From positions 30,479,600-30,543,599 of the forward strand of contig JAFMSR010000005.1 in the NCBI GenBank assembly GCA_022818135.1: 64,000 nucleotides of DNA. The letters are read 5' to 3'. Positions within the stretch are counted from its first letter, which is position 1. Each line of letters starts with the position of its first letter. The notes below the pieces were generated by a model that saw nothing but the letters and a program-made list of their open reading frames with translations, was not told the DNA's origin and searched no databases. Shown here piece after piece: positions 13,501-24,529 of the stretch. The position numbers were made by a program, and so were the translations under genes. The stretch is from Saxidomus purpurata. Taxonomy: Eukaryota > Mollusca > Bivalvia > Venerida > Veneridae.

Positions 13501-14619
13501 GCGTATATTTTATTTGGTAGCGATTATGGGAACACGTGCACAGGAAAAACATGTGTCCCAAGGAATCATCGGTCGGCGTTTTCATGCGTCCTCTTTGAAA
13601 TTCATGCGTCCAAATACGCTTAATTAAGCGTTTCCAAGAGCCCTGTTAATATATTTTAAATGATAAAGAGTGAACTTTATTTATATTTTCTATTACATAT
13701 GAAATTAGCTCATTTGTGTTTCCTTCAAAGAAATATTGTTCTATTTTAAATAAAATATCTACTGTCATTATACAGACGACCAAGTTGTCAATTGATTTAG
13801 TTTTATGTACGGAAATTTTGGGTACAGTCAGTAACTTTAAATCAGCCCTGTTGGTCTGGTCACTGGTCAGGCTTTTATCCCAAAACACAGAAAACAATCT
13901 CTGATTAAATCATAATAATAATTCAGATCCGGTTATCTAGACCAAGTCTGGGTAGCCCGGCTATCCAGATCCAGCCAGATCCTTCTTTATACTGTCAGTC
14001 TGTGTCCAACTTCCTACTCATTTTAACATTGAAAACTGGAAATTAAGTTGCAAAATGACAATTTTTTCAGTAAAACAATTTTAAAACTGATTTTTTGGTA
14101 CAAATGTGATTATTATTTCATTTATTAACACATTCTATCAGTATTTAGTGGGTGGGGTATGGAAAAATCGGCTTTCCGTGTGGTATTTCTCGCTAAATAG
14201 ACATTTCTACCACTAAATGGTCCATTTGTATCAAAGTTCATATGAAAGAATACATCAATATTTGTATCAAAAGCCAGGTATACCTTCTGTGCTGACAAAA
14301 ATCCGAATTTTCTTCAACAAAATGAGGTTCAAAATCTTTGCAAGTCACGTGACAAAATGGGGATGGTTACCTGGCTAAACTCCGTCTTAGTCCATGCCGT
14401 ACAATTACTCATCTAGAATATGAGTCCTATGAGGTCACTTAGTAAACTGAAATTTTTTAATCTGACAAACTCGAAAAACTAACATAGAGAAAATCTCTGT
14501 TTCTTATCCAAATATACGTGGAGAAGATTAGTGTTGGATGTGTACATGAAAATATATGAAAATGGAAAATGTATGTGATTTTATGTGCGTGAGTGTGTGT
14601 GTGTCTGTATATGTGCAGA

Positions 14620-14622
<3 letters not shown>

Positions 14623-14689
<67 letters not shown>
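14623..14689. repeat. (ATT)n microsatellite
   Basis: About 22 uninterrupted TTA units follow a short GT-rich tract (gtgtgtgtgtgt) at about 14594. It is a simple repeat in non-coding sequence. Confidence 0.97.
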
Positions 14690-15076
14690 GGTGTATTTTA
14701 AAATACCGTCGGAAAAAGATGTGCGAGTTTAACTACATACAACAATGCAGGACAATGGTCAAGTAAAATTGCTTTTTTTATGTTGAACCCAGGAAATAAA
14801 GGTCAGTTACCTGAAATTTGGCATACCAATGAATACATTTAGGGCATGCAAACTGATGACTGCTTTACGGAGTTCAAAAATTATTTTCGGTTGCGAGCCA
14901 ATATTTGGCTACAGAAAAATCAGATACAATGTACAGACATACTTAAATAAAAAAATCATCCTTCTATAACCATGTAATGTTAAACATTCTCAAAACATTA
15001 TTTTTTAATTTCAGTTTAGCTACTGCCGATCCAGAAATCTAAGCCTTTTCCGAGTCTGTACACTAACGTCGCTCAC

Positions 15077-15084
15077 TGACGTCA
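15077..15084. promoter_or_regulatory. CRE palindrome upstream of the acidic-protein gene
   Basis: A perfect TGACGTCA lies 120 bp upstream of the ATG at 15205. The same octamer sits 45 bp upstream of the ATG of the decayed copy, at 20842-20849. CREB/ATF/CREM factors bind this site. Its presence before both copies suggests it was part of the duplicated promoter. Function is inferred. Confidence 0.5.
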
Positions 15085-15204
15085 CGGTCGACACCAACGT
15101 CGTTTTACGTAGAAGAAAAAACATAGACGTCATAGCAACATAAGAGAAGCGCAGAATTCATAACAACAAATGGAGTACAGTGACAATTAGCAATATATTT
15201 CAGT

Positions 15205-17418
15205 ATGGACACTAGAGACGAGTGGTATAAACCAAATCTACTATATAATATTCATTGGAGTAAGTACTTTTTACTATTTTTTTCATTTGTAATGTACAGG
15301 AAGTGTTTACGTTGTTTTGTCCCTTTACAAATGTTTCCTTTCTATGCTTATTCTCGGTTGATTAACGAGGAGTATGTTTCTAGCTGTCACTGGGAACGTG
15401 AACCGGATAAGGATGCTTGAAAAAAATCATCCATAATCTAGATTCTATATAAAAAAATTTATGTAAATTGAAATCCGGTTTTTTAAGTCATTGTTCGTTT
15501 TACTATCAAACTAGCAATCTCCCTGAATCAAAACAATTGTACGGAACTAATAGGCCTACAGTTTTATGTTGGATAAAAAATTTAAATGTGTCTTTGATAT
15601 AATTATAAGTCATATTTTTTCTGAACATGTTAACCGACTATAATCTGACATAATTATATGCAGAATGAATAGATTATCCACAAAATACATTACGTATGTG
15701 GAGTTTGTAGGTGCAATCTTTGCTATGTAGAATCTATGTCAAACAAACTCCAGAGTGATATACATAAGTTCCCCTTTGCTTTAATATTCTGCCAATCCGC
15801 CCAATTCTTCGTGTATTCAATAAAAGTAAATGTGTATGACATATGTCCGAAAACATTTGTCAATATTTACGCTAATAGTGGTCTGTATGGCATTAAATAT
15901 TAACAATATATAACGGCTGCTGGTTGTGTAACTTGAAACTTATGGAGCCGTCTATGGTTGGCCATCGCAACCAAAAATAATAAATTAAGCCGCGGTAAAA
16001 ATATTTTAGCTTCGGCATAAATATGATTTTAGCCGCGGCATTAATATTTAAGCTCCGGCATAAATATGATTTAAGCCGCGGTTAAAATATTTTAGCTCCG
16101 ATAAAAATGCGATTTTTAATAACATATTTAATGATTGTGTATTTATGGCGTAATAAATGGACCATTTTTCTTATTGCAGAACCACCAAAGAAGCCAGAGC
16201 CACCAAAGATGGTTGTGGAGACGGTGAAGTTTAATCCAAGTGTATGTACGTGCGGGAAGCATGATTGTGGACCGAGGTACAGGATGGAGAGACGGGTCTT
16301 GTGGACGAGTAAAGAAATGTCTAGTTTAAATCATGAAATGGACGATGGGGATGGACTGATGAGAAGTGATACAAGTACGAGTAAACAATTTTCGGAAAAG
16401 AAAGGGACAGAAGTGGAAGACGTAATGGATGATAAGAAAGACGTCAGCAAAGATGAAAAAGAAGATAACAAAAGTGGAATACATGATGGTCTCAGCGAAA
16501 ATGGGGACTTAGAACATGATAATAAAGTTAATGAAGGCTTGGAGTTGGAGGATGAAAAGAAAAGTAATGGGACAAGTATAAGTAGAAACAATGTTAATAG
16601 TGTTGAGAAAGTATATAGAAAAAGAGATGAAGATGGAGTGGTGACTGAAGGTTTGAATGCATATTGCAATGTAGCAGGTAATGGTGATGACAACAGTGGT
16701 GGAAGATGTGCTGATGAAGAGACAAAAAGTCAAGTGAAAAGTAGTGTAGATGCTGACGACGGGGATGATGACAAAGAAGATGATGGTTGTAACAGTGATG
16801 AAATCGAGATAAGTGGCAACAGGAAAAGTGGTACATATAGTTTAAGTGACGACGAAGATGATGATAGTGTAAATAAAGAAGAAAGAAGCTATTGTTTGAA
16901 GAAAGATGACGCCAAGACCTACATTGATGGTAGCATTGATTACGGAAAACCAAACAAGAGTAGCGTTAATGTTGAACATGTCAACAATGTTGGCGAGCAT
17001 CGTGTTAGTAATACTAAAAGATGTGATGATGCAGTTGAAAATAGTAATTATTACCATGATAACGTTAGTGAGAATACAGCTCTGTGCTGTAATGGCCATG
17101 ATGATCAAGACAGTTATGCGGACTACGAAATTTCTCCCGCATTCGGAATACTTTCCATTTATTGCAACAGTGAGATACATTTTATGGTAAGTATTCTTCC
17201 TATTTTTCGAAATAAACAATTCTAGTAACACTATACTTTGAAAATAAGAAGATTTCTGGTACCATAAAGATTCTTTCACAATATAATACTTCTGTTTTTT
17301 TTTTCGCAATACATATACATTTAAAACATTTTCCATGAACATCTGTATGTTAGAATTAAATCAGTATTATGTAATATCCTTTCAGGTTGACAGCTCTTGC
17401 AGACCAAACGATCCATGA
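15205..17418 (+). CDS. Acidic low-complexity protein of unknown function, three exons, 364 residues
   Basis: Exons 15205-15259, 16180-17186 and 17386-17418 join in frame (55+1007+33 nt) and end in TGA. The protein starts MDTRDEWYKPNLLYNIHW, continues with a Lys/Pro run (KPPKKPEPPK, residues 19-28), then a small Cys/His cluster CTCGKHDC (41-48) and the patch RMERRVLWTSKEM. From about residue 60 it is dominated by Asp, Glu, Asn, Ser and Lys and is probably disordered. The last exon adds only ten residues (VDSSCRPNDP). Donors GTAAGT and acceptors TTGCAG and TTTCAG are good. ATTTCAG just before the ATG looks like an acceptor, so an upstream non-coding exon is possible. I do not recognise the family. 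A decayed tandem copy follows at 20894; the most similar parts are exon 1 and the start of exon 2, which suggests the functional core is there. Confidence 0.72.
15975..16108. repeat. ~44-bp tandem repeat, three copies, just before exon 2 of the acidic-protein gene
   Basis: Units begin AAGCCGCGG, run through an AT-rich stretch (ATATTTTAGCT or ATATTTAAGCT) and continue with CCGGCATAAATATGATTT. Three diverged copies end about 70 bp before the exon 2 acceptor. The repeat is absent upstream of exon 2 in the tandem pseudogene copy. Confidence 0.75.
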
Positions 17419-20400
17419 CTTATAGAGAAGATATAGCTTTAATCAGAATCTGAAAATTTAATAATAGATCTATATGTTTTGGAAATACAAAAATAAATAA
17501 TTTAAACTTATATATAGGTAGTTCTGCTAATTGTGTTGCAAAATAAGCCCTTGACACTGTCGCATAGACAATCCAAATTGACCGTTGCAGATAGGATGAG
17601 CTTACAGCAGTTTTATTGGTATATCAAGTAACTGGAGTATTGGAAGCAATACATAAATCCTCCCCTGTGTCAATAGGCAGTGTGGTCGCTTCAGTTCTTC
17701 ATTATTACATAACATTTGTATTATAGTAATGTGCATGCTTAACAAACATAACAGACATTTTAGAGTTCGACAAGGGCCATAATTTGTAATTAATTCAGCC
17801 AAGAGTAATCTAACTTGATTGTTTGATATCACTGAACATTGTAAAGATGTTTTCAATCAATTTCAGAAATGGTAAGTTAGATATGCCTGATAGTAGATCG
17901 GACATTAAACTTTAACCAAATTCAGCTTGCACACAAAGCTTGAACCAAACATTGTAAGTTCAACAAGGGCTTGATTTGTAATTATTCAGTCAGTAGTTAT
18001 CTTATCCGATTATTTAATACCCTTTAAGACAAAATTGAAGTTTTAAGTCAATCACATGAGTGGTAACTGAGATATGTGCATGATAGTACCTTGGATGCAA
18101 AACTTAAACCGAAGCTCCAATGCCGACGCCGACAAAGTAGTGTCAAAAAGGATATATTTGGTAGTTTTCTCAATTTTGGCGGCCATCTTGGACGCCATAT
18201 TGGATTAGTATATCAACACAATGTCTGAGCATACAGGGCTAAATATTGATAATTACATTGCTGTTAATTTTGTTTTATTATAACTATTGATACCTTTCAT
18301 ATAAGGAATGTAACAAAGAACTTTGAAAACATCTTTCCGAACATTAAATTTTCGCAAAATTTATCCTTTGATCTAGAGTTTGAACTGACTTCTACAACTG
18401 AAAATGACCATTGGTACAATATCTAACGGCGAAAGGAATTTAAACAATATAAATTTCTTTAAATGATCATGAATAATTATAATTGTTGATATATTTCATA
18501 TCAGGACTATAACAAATTAAACCGCCTGGACTCATGTCCAATTTTCACAAAATTCAGCCATTGGCCATGATTCTGATATTGAGCTCTCTGACTCAAAATT
18601 ACCATGAGTACACGTTTTTAAAGAGAAGTAATGTATAGAAGAAATCAAACAATTTGGCAGATCAGTACAAACATGACAAAGTAGTGGCAGAAAATGGCAT
18701 ATTTTGGTTGTTTTCTCAAGTTCAACGGACATCTCGGACAGCGTCTTTGATCTTCATTTACTTCATGTCTCGCTACTTCCGATCTCGAAATCGAATTCTC
18801 GCTGCAATATCTGTGTCTGTGTCTGTGTCTGTGTGTGTGTCTCTCTCTCTTCCTTCCCATATGGAACTTTCAATTTTTCCAATAATCGATGTATCGGTAC
18901 ATTTTTCACATTAAACAAAGAAGGATAAAATCGGTTTAACCGTCATAACTTTTAAACGGATTTATATTACGCTTATGCGTTGATGACAAAAGTTGGCAAA
19001 TTCTTTTTATCTAAATAGTGATATAAATTTCAAAAATATTAATTAAGTATATCACCTACCCATTTTGGTTTAAAATTTATCACCCCGTTTTCCCTATGAA
19101 ATGCTTATGGCGGTCTTAAATTGCTTCATTTTTTCAGTGATTTGTTGAAACATTTCGTCTTATATGAGAAATCTATTTAAAGGATCGCTTATGCGTTTGT
19201 AGCATCGGCAAGTAAAATATATAAGGAATAAAATGGTGCAAAAATTTTATTACATAGTTTCCGATTTCACCTACCCATTGAATGATTTATAAACTGTTAA
19301 CATGTAAAGTCTGACGGATCGGGTGTCTCCGTGGTTTTCACGGAAATTATCGACTGGCATTCGGAAATCATAATAAAGCTAGGCTGTTAAATATTGATTA
19401 ACTTAGGGACCGTCAATATAGATTTTTAAATTGTTTGTTTCAATTTAATAAAATAAATATGGTAGAAGTGCCACCTTTGTTCTGCTTATTGTGTATTTTG
19501 GTGGGTTTTTTTTCAATTGTCACAGTAAATTGTATATATTAAACTGGCTTCTTTAGAGGTGTATTTGCATTTTGACATCTTAAAGGCCCAAAGATGGGAC
19601 ATGTCACCTGTACGTGTTTTTATAAGTCATGGCTTCTATCAATTGTACCCTCCACTTGTCAAAAAAGTGTGAATATTGTTGATAATTGCAAAAAGTGTGA
19701 CACAATGGTCCCATACCTTTTCTGGTTATTAAAGTCGTGAGAGAGAGATTTTTGTACTTATGTTTTTAATTTTGAGATAAATTCAGTGTAAAATTATCTT
19801 TAAATACAGCGACTGTCGAAAATATTTTTTTTATATCATGAATTATGAAATGAACACATTTGGAGTGAGAGAGAAAGAGAGAAAGAGAGAAATTTGTACT
19901 TATGTCTTTGAAAAATATTTTCATGTTAAGCTTTAATTTTGAGATAAATTCAGTGTAAAATTATCTTTAAATTCAGCGAGTGTCGAAAATATTTCTTATA
20001 AAATTTTATTGTCCATGATATTTAATTATACTCGGATTAAGATTGCATTTTCAATTTGACAAAATAACCTTTTGCTTTGTTATGTTAAAATATATATGGA
20101 ATCTATAAATTTTCATCATCAATGTTAACACACTGTTTTTATTGCGCCATAAATTGGTTTAATCCGGATGTTGATTATTAGGGGGTAATAAACCCCTCTT
20201 GTTCGATAATTTATTACCACGTTTTGACCAATATACGTGCTTCGGTTTTAAACTTTGAAGAATGACTAAACAACAGTTTTGTGTTAATAAAAAAATAATT
20301 TAATCTAAGACTTTCATTTCATCTCTTTATATATTAACTAACTTATTAATTTAAGGTGTCAAACTATCTTATACTAATTATGTAACTTAACGAAAACATA

Positions 20401-20840
20401 ATTTTAAAGTTCATTGTTGATTAAATGATTTATGAAATAAAAAAGTAATTTACACAATAATGATTTCTTAGGTCATTTATTATCACATTGCCCCTCTTCA
20501 TTTTCTTTTTAAATATTCTTTTAAATCTAATGCAATAAATCAGTTAATCACGCAATCTCAGAAAGTCAATATCTTTATCGGTACAGTGATTGTGAAGAAT
20601 GTAACTGTCCCACTTTAGCGCTAGCTTACATTATCGATTTTTGCTGACTAACTGATTTATGACTTATCGTGATACGGAAACTTCCGATCGGCAACGATCA
20701 ATATTGATGTAGACAGTATTGGATTATCGATTTTCTAGAGGCTGTTACTGCATCAGCTAGCGTTTAGCGATGGTACACTTTGTTCCATATGTTTGATGTC
20801 AAACCCCTCGCGGGGACGTAGGCATGTTTAACGTCGTTCA
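17419..20840. other. Intergenic DNA between the acidic gene and its decayed copy
   Basis: No exon is supported. Contents include the two-unit repeat at 17766-18135, a TGTGTC/TC simple repeat at about 18808-18850, and a local duplication. In the duplication, a stretch at 19755-19830 (TTTTGAGATAAATTCAGTG and so on) recurs at about 19935-20000, with a GA-rich tract between. Confidence 0.5.
17766..18135. repeat. Two-unit tandem repeat of about 190 bp
   Basis: The unit starts GTTCGACAAGGGCC or GTTCAACAAGGGCT and continues TTTGTAATTA. The second unit begins about 193 bp after the first. The tail around 18100-18140 (gccgacgccgacaaag) matches the end style of bivalve elements with tandem cores. No gene is present. 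Confidence 0.55.
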
Positions 20841-20841
20841 T

Positions 20842-20849
20842 TGACGTCA
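20842..20849. promoter_or_regulatory. CRE palindrome upstream of the decayed copy
   Basis: TGACGTCA lies 45 bp before the ATG at 20894. It matches the site before the intact copy and supports duplication of promoter and gene together. Confidence 0.45.
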
Positions 20850-20893
20850 CGAGAAATATGACGTACAGCGGCAATTAATGAATAAATTTCAGC

Positions 20894-22764
20894 ATGGACA
20901 CTAGAGACCAGTGGTATAGACCGAATCTACTATATACTATTCATTGGTGTACTTTCTTTTCACTCAATTTTTCATTTGTAATGTACAGGAAATGTTTACA
21001 ATGTATCATATTTACTTTTACCTTCTATGCTTATTCTCACCCTCGGAACTTGGACTTGATAAGGCTGCATAATAAATCGTAATAAGCTTTTTTTATCCAA
21101 TGACTTCCGTAATAAGCCGTTTCAGACGGAAACAAAAGACATTACATGACTTGTACAAGTTCTTACTTGTTGCTCGATTCTTAATATATCTATTAGGTAT
21201 CATTAGAATTATTAAACATGCTCTCACGTAGTATTTAGAACTTCCAGCAGAAGATAAAATACATATTCTTCATTACCTGCTCTTGAATAGCTCACAGATA
21301 AAAAACATTAGTCACGTGGTCAGTGTTTTTTTACCCTTTATTCAACTCTTACTTGGTAACTTACATTTTAATCAAACTGGAATTTTGTTTACTTGATTCT
21401 CACTGTACCTGACAACTTTAAGTATCGCGCTCTTTTATCTCTGTCATTCTCAACTAATATTTGGACGTGCACTTTTAAATTAGTCCTGCCTGTAACATTT
21501 GGAACTGGTTAATTAAATACCTAGATTTTCATTCTATAAGTAATTATCGAATTATGACGTACTAAAAGAATCTTTTGGTTTTTCTCGAAGGACCATCCAA
21601 GAAGCCAGAGCCACCAAAGATGGTCGTGAAGACTGTATGGAGAAGAATGGAGAGAAGGGTTTTGTGGACGAATAAGGAAATGTCTGGTTTAAAGCATGAA
21701 AAAGAAGATAGAAATGGACTGGTGCAAAATGATTCGTGCACGAGTAAACACGGTTCAGAAAATAACGGTTCAGAAGTCGACAATGTGGTAGATGATAAGA
21801 AAGATGTAAATAAAGATGAAAAGGAGAACAGAAGTACTGGAATACGTGTTGGTTACAGGGAAAACGAAAGCATTGGATGTAGTGGTAAAAATAATGAAGG
21901 TCTGGAGATGGAGGACAAGGAAAGTGGTGGGGAAAGCAGATGTGAGAACAAAGTCAATGTCATTGAAAAGGAAGGTAAAAGGAAAACGGCTGAAGAGGTG
22001 GTGGTCAATTACAAAAGATCGAGGAGAAAGTAGCTCAGATGCTGGAAATGGTGATGATGACAAAGAAGGTGATGGCAGTAACGGCGACGGCATGGAGATA
22101 ATGATTAACATAGAAAGTAGTTCAGACAGTCTTGGTGATGATGAAAATGGTAACGGAATCTTGAACTGGAAGACAGGTGATAGTATGACATACAGTGAAA
22201 ACGGAGAACGAGACAGCAGTAGCATTGTTGTTAAAACCGACAACGTTGGTGAGCACGATAATAGTAATACTGGCAGATATGATGGATGATGCAGTTGAAA
22301 AATGCAACTTTCACGAGAGTATGGCTCAGTGTTGTGATGTCAATGATAATCAAAACAGTTATGACGATTACGGGATTTCGCCAACATTTGAAATGCGTTC
22401 AGTATAGTGCAACAGTGAGATACATTCTATGTTGAGTTTTTCTTATATTTTCGGAACTACACGATGTAAGCTAGGCACGTAGTAAGTACCTTAGAGTTCT
22501 GGTTACGTTTTTTTCTAGGGCAATATTAAATTATGTTATTTGTAATTAATTTTGTACCTCCTATGTAACTTACGTAAATGAAAGTTATTAAGCATCCCAT
22601 AGAATAATAATAATGAAAGTTAATAATAATTATAGGGTTAATTGTGACTGTATCAGTACTCAAAATCATTGTTTATTAAACGACTAACACCGCTGAAACG
22701 GATGTTATTTCATAATTTCAGGTTGACAGCTCATGCAGTCCAAACTTTGCGATCCATGATATAC
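20894..22764 (+). pseudogene. Decayed tandem duplicate of the acidic-protein gene
   Basis: All three exons of the gene at 15205 can be traced here: about 20894-20948 (MDTRDQWYRPNLLYTIHW), about 21591-22431, and from 22722 (VDSSC, then diverged). Several lesions are visible. The exon 1 donor context changed from A|GTAAGT to T|GTACTT, and splicing as in the intact copy would create TGA at the junction. A net in-frame loss of 45 nt in exon 2 removes the CTCGKHDC cluster. Two reading-frame shifts occur, near 22010-22030 (with a deletion of several tens of bases) and near 22270. An in-frame TAG occurs where the intact copy has TAT TGC, near 22405. The exon 2 donor is GTTGAG instead of GGTAAG. Fragments before the first frameshift could still be expressed, but the full protein cannot be made. 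Confidence 0.8.
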
Positions 22765-23514
22765 AGAGAAGATATTGTTTTTAACCAGAATCTTCAAAAT
22801 TGAGTTTTTACAAAATACACAAATAAACCATTAGAACATGATATTAGCGATGGCTTATAAATGATGCCAATCACACTGTCCGTTCGATCAGACGTTCAAA
22901 TCTTATTAAGAATTAAGATTTATCCTTTAAATCCGAGTGTCTGGGACAGGATGACAAAAGCGGCATTATAGGTATAACAAGTAACTGGATAATTGCAAGA
23001 TGTACTGAAGTCCCCGAAAGCGCTGTCACTATGCAGTATTTTACTTTATCTTTTCATCATACATCATATCATCGTCTGAACCCACGATTAATTCTTGCCG
23101 CTTCTATCCGTCATATATTCAATTGGGTAATGAATAGCCTGGGTTACCGAGGATGACATCATATGTAACATAGCAGTAATAGTTTTGTCCTGCAAGAAAA
23201 GTGAAATGATAAGCCTCACTGCCCTCCATATAAACACTAGATTTAAAGCGACTTACGTGTATTAGTACTCGAGTTACTGCAGGAAATACTTTTGTTATGT
23301 CTGTATCCATAGCAACCAGATGTAATATATAAAATAAAATATCGCACATGATCTACATATTACCTTCTATCTACGTGCCAAGTTTAGAGTTTTGTATATT
23401 TTAAAAAAAAATTTTCCCCGTTTTTTTTTTGGGAAAAAAAAAAAAAAAAAAAAAAAAGAAAAGAAAAAAAAAAAAAATTAATAAAAACCCCCCCCCCCCC
23501 CCCCCCCCCCCCCC

Positions 23515-23580
<66 letters not shown>

Positions 23581-23634
23581 TTTTTTTTTTTTTTATAAAA
23601 AAAAAAAAAAAAATATTTTTTTATTAATAAAATA

Positions 23635-23688
<54 letters not shown>

Positions 23689-24529
23689 AAATATATACTA
23701 TCGTCCTAAACCATGTATTTTAGGGTGTACTTTGAGATCCAGTTTCCTGCCGGATAGACAGACAGACGAAAGACGAACATTTGTATCCCTCCGGAGAAAT
23801 TTAATTTACTCTACAATATTTCTAATATAAATGTGCCCATCTTTTAAAAATTTGACAGTACGATTGTGTATTCTATGGGATGCTCATACTGAATAGCAAA
23901 CAGTCTAAGATGTGCAGTCTAATAGTTACGCTGAAATGCCGAACTCACTAGAAATATACTATAAGTTTTGTCACATAGATAGTTTTATTGTAAACATCTT
24001 CAAGGTACAGCTTTGTCCAAAGTGTAAACATTCGTAGTGAAAACTTTGTGTTTATGACGTCAAATCGGTCAGTGTCAAGGAAGCTATTACTTTTTGCGTT
24101 GACTATTGCCTACGTAAACAATACAAAAAGTGCAATATGATAACAATACTAGTAGTAATCAGTCATATTGACAGTCGGACTTGTTTAAGAGGTTTAACTT
24201 TAGAGATTTAAGGAGAACGGGTCAGATTAACTTGGTGTAATACCTTTGAAATCCTAAAGAGTGTCCTGAAATAAGAAATTAGCCACTTAAAGCGGATTAG
24301 AATTAACCAATTGTTTATCAACCATACTTTTCTTATTTCGGGTTCCAAACAACAATGCAACGACAAATAATTATGTCAATAACAGTTTAAGATTTAAGAT
24401 ATTTTCATAACTGAATGCATGTCGTGTTATCAGCGAAATTTCCTTAAATAAAAGCTTCAATTTTACTTCGGAGAATATTATTTGTGAAATAGGGCGTATT
24501 GAGAGAAGTGAACAAGCACGGATTTTTTT
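22765..24529. other. Intergenic DNA between the pseudogene and PHF24
   Basis: No exon is seen. The region includes the homopolymer block at 23402-23690. A TGACGTCA site is at 24055-24062, about 470 bp before the PHF24 start codon, and could belong to its promoter. Confidence 0.5.
23402..23690. repeat. Homopolymer block of A, T, C and G runs, probable assembly artefact
   Basis: Nearly 290 bases consist of long runs of A, T and C (one C run of about 29) with few interruptions. No natural repeat unit is visible. It resembles low-quality consensus of a simple-sequence region rather than real sequence. A long open frame across it (poly-Lys, Pro, Phe) is meaningless. Confidence 0.85.

Larger units (their letters stand above)
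5700..15000. other. Gene-free region with repeats
   Basis: Apart from the repeats listed separately, I see no convincing exon on either strand. At 11818-12130 there is the start of a common bivalve-type repeat (ACAAGAGGGCCATGATCG followed by CGCTCACCTGA), truncated on the right. The remaining open frames are short and lack splice context or familiar motifs. Confidence 0.5.

Noticed and set aside
16331..16953. Overlapping minus-strand open frames of about 120 codons
   Set aside because: Antisense of the Asp/Glu-rich exon 2 of the acidic gene; Ser/Leu/His-rich composition simply mirrors GA-rich codons.
18654..18928. Open frames of 86 and 74 codons across the TGTGTC simple repeat
   Set aside because: Low-complexity Ser/Val/Cys runs from the simple repeat; nothing recognisable on either side.
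23429..23689. Open frame of poly-Lys, Pro and Phe
   Set aside because: Translation of homopolymer runs in a probable assembly artefact.
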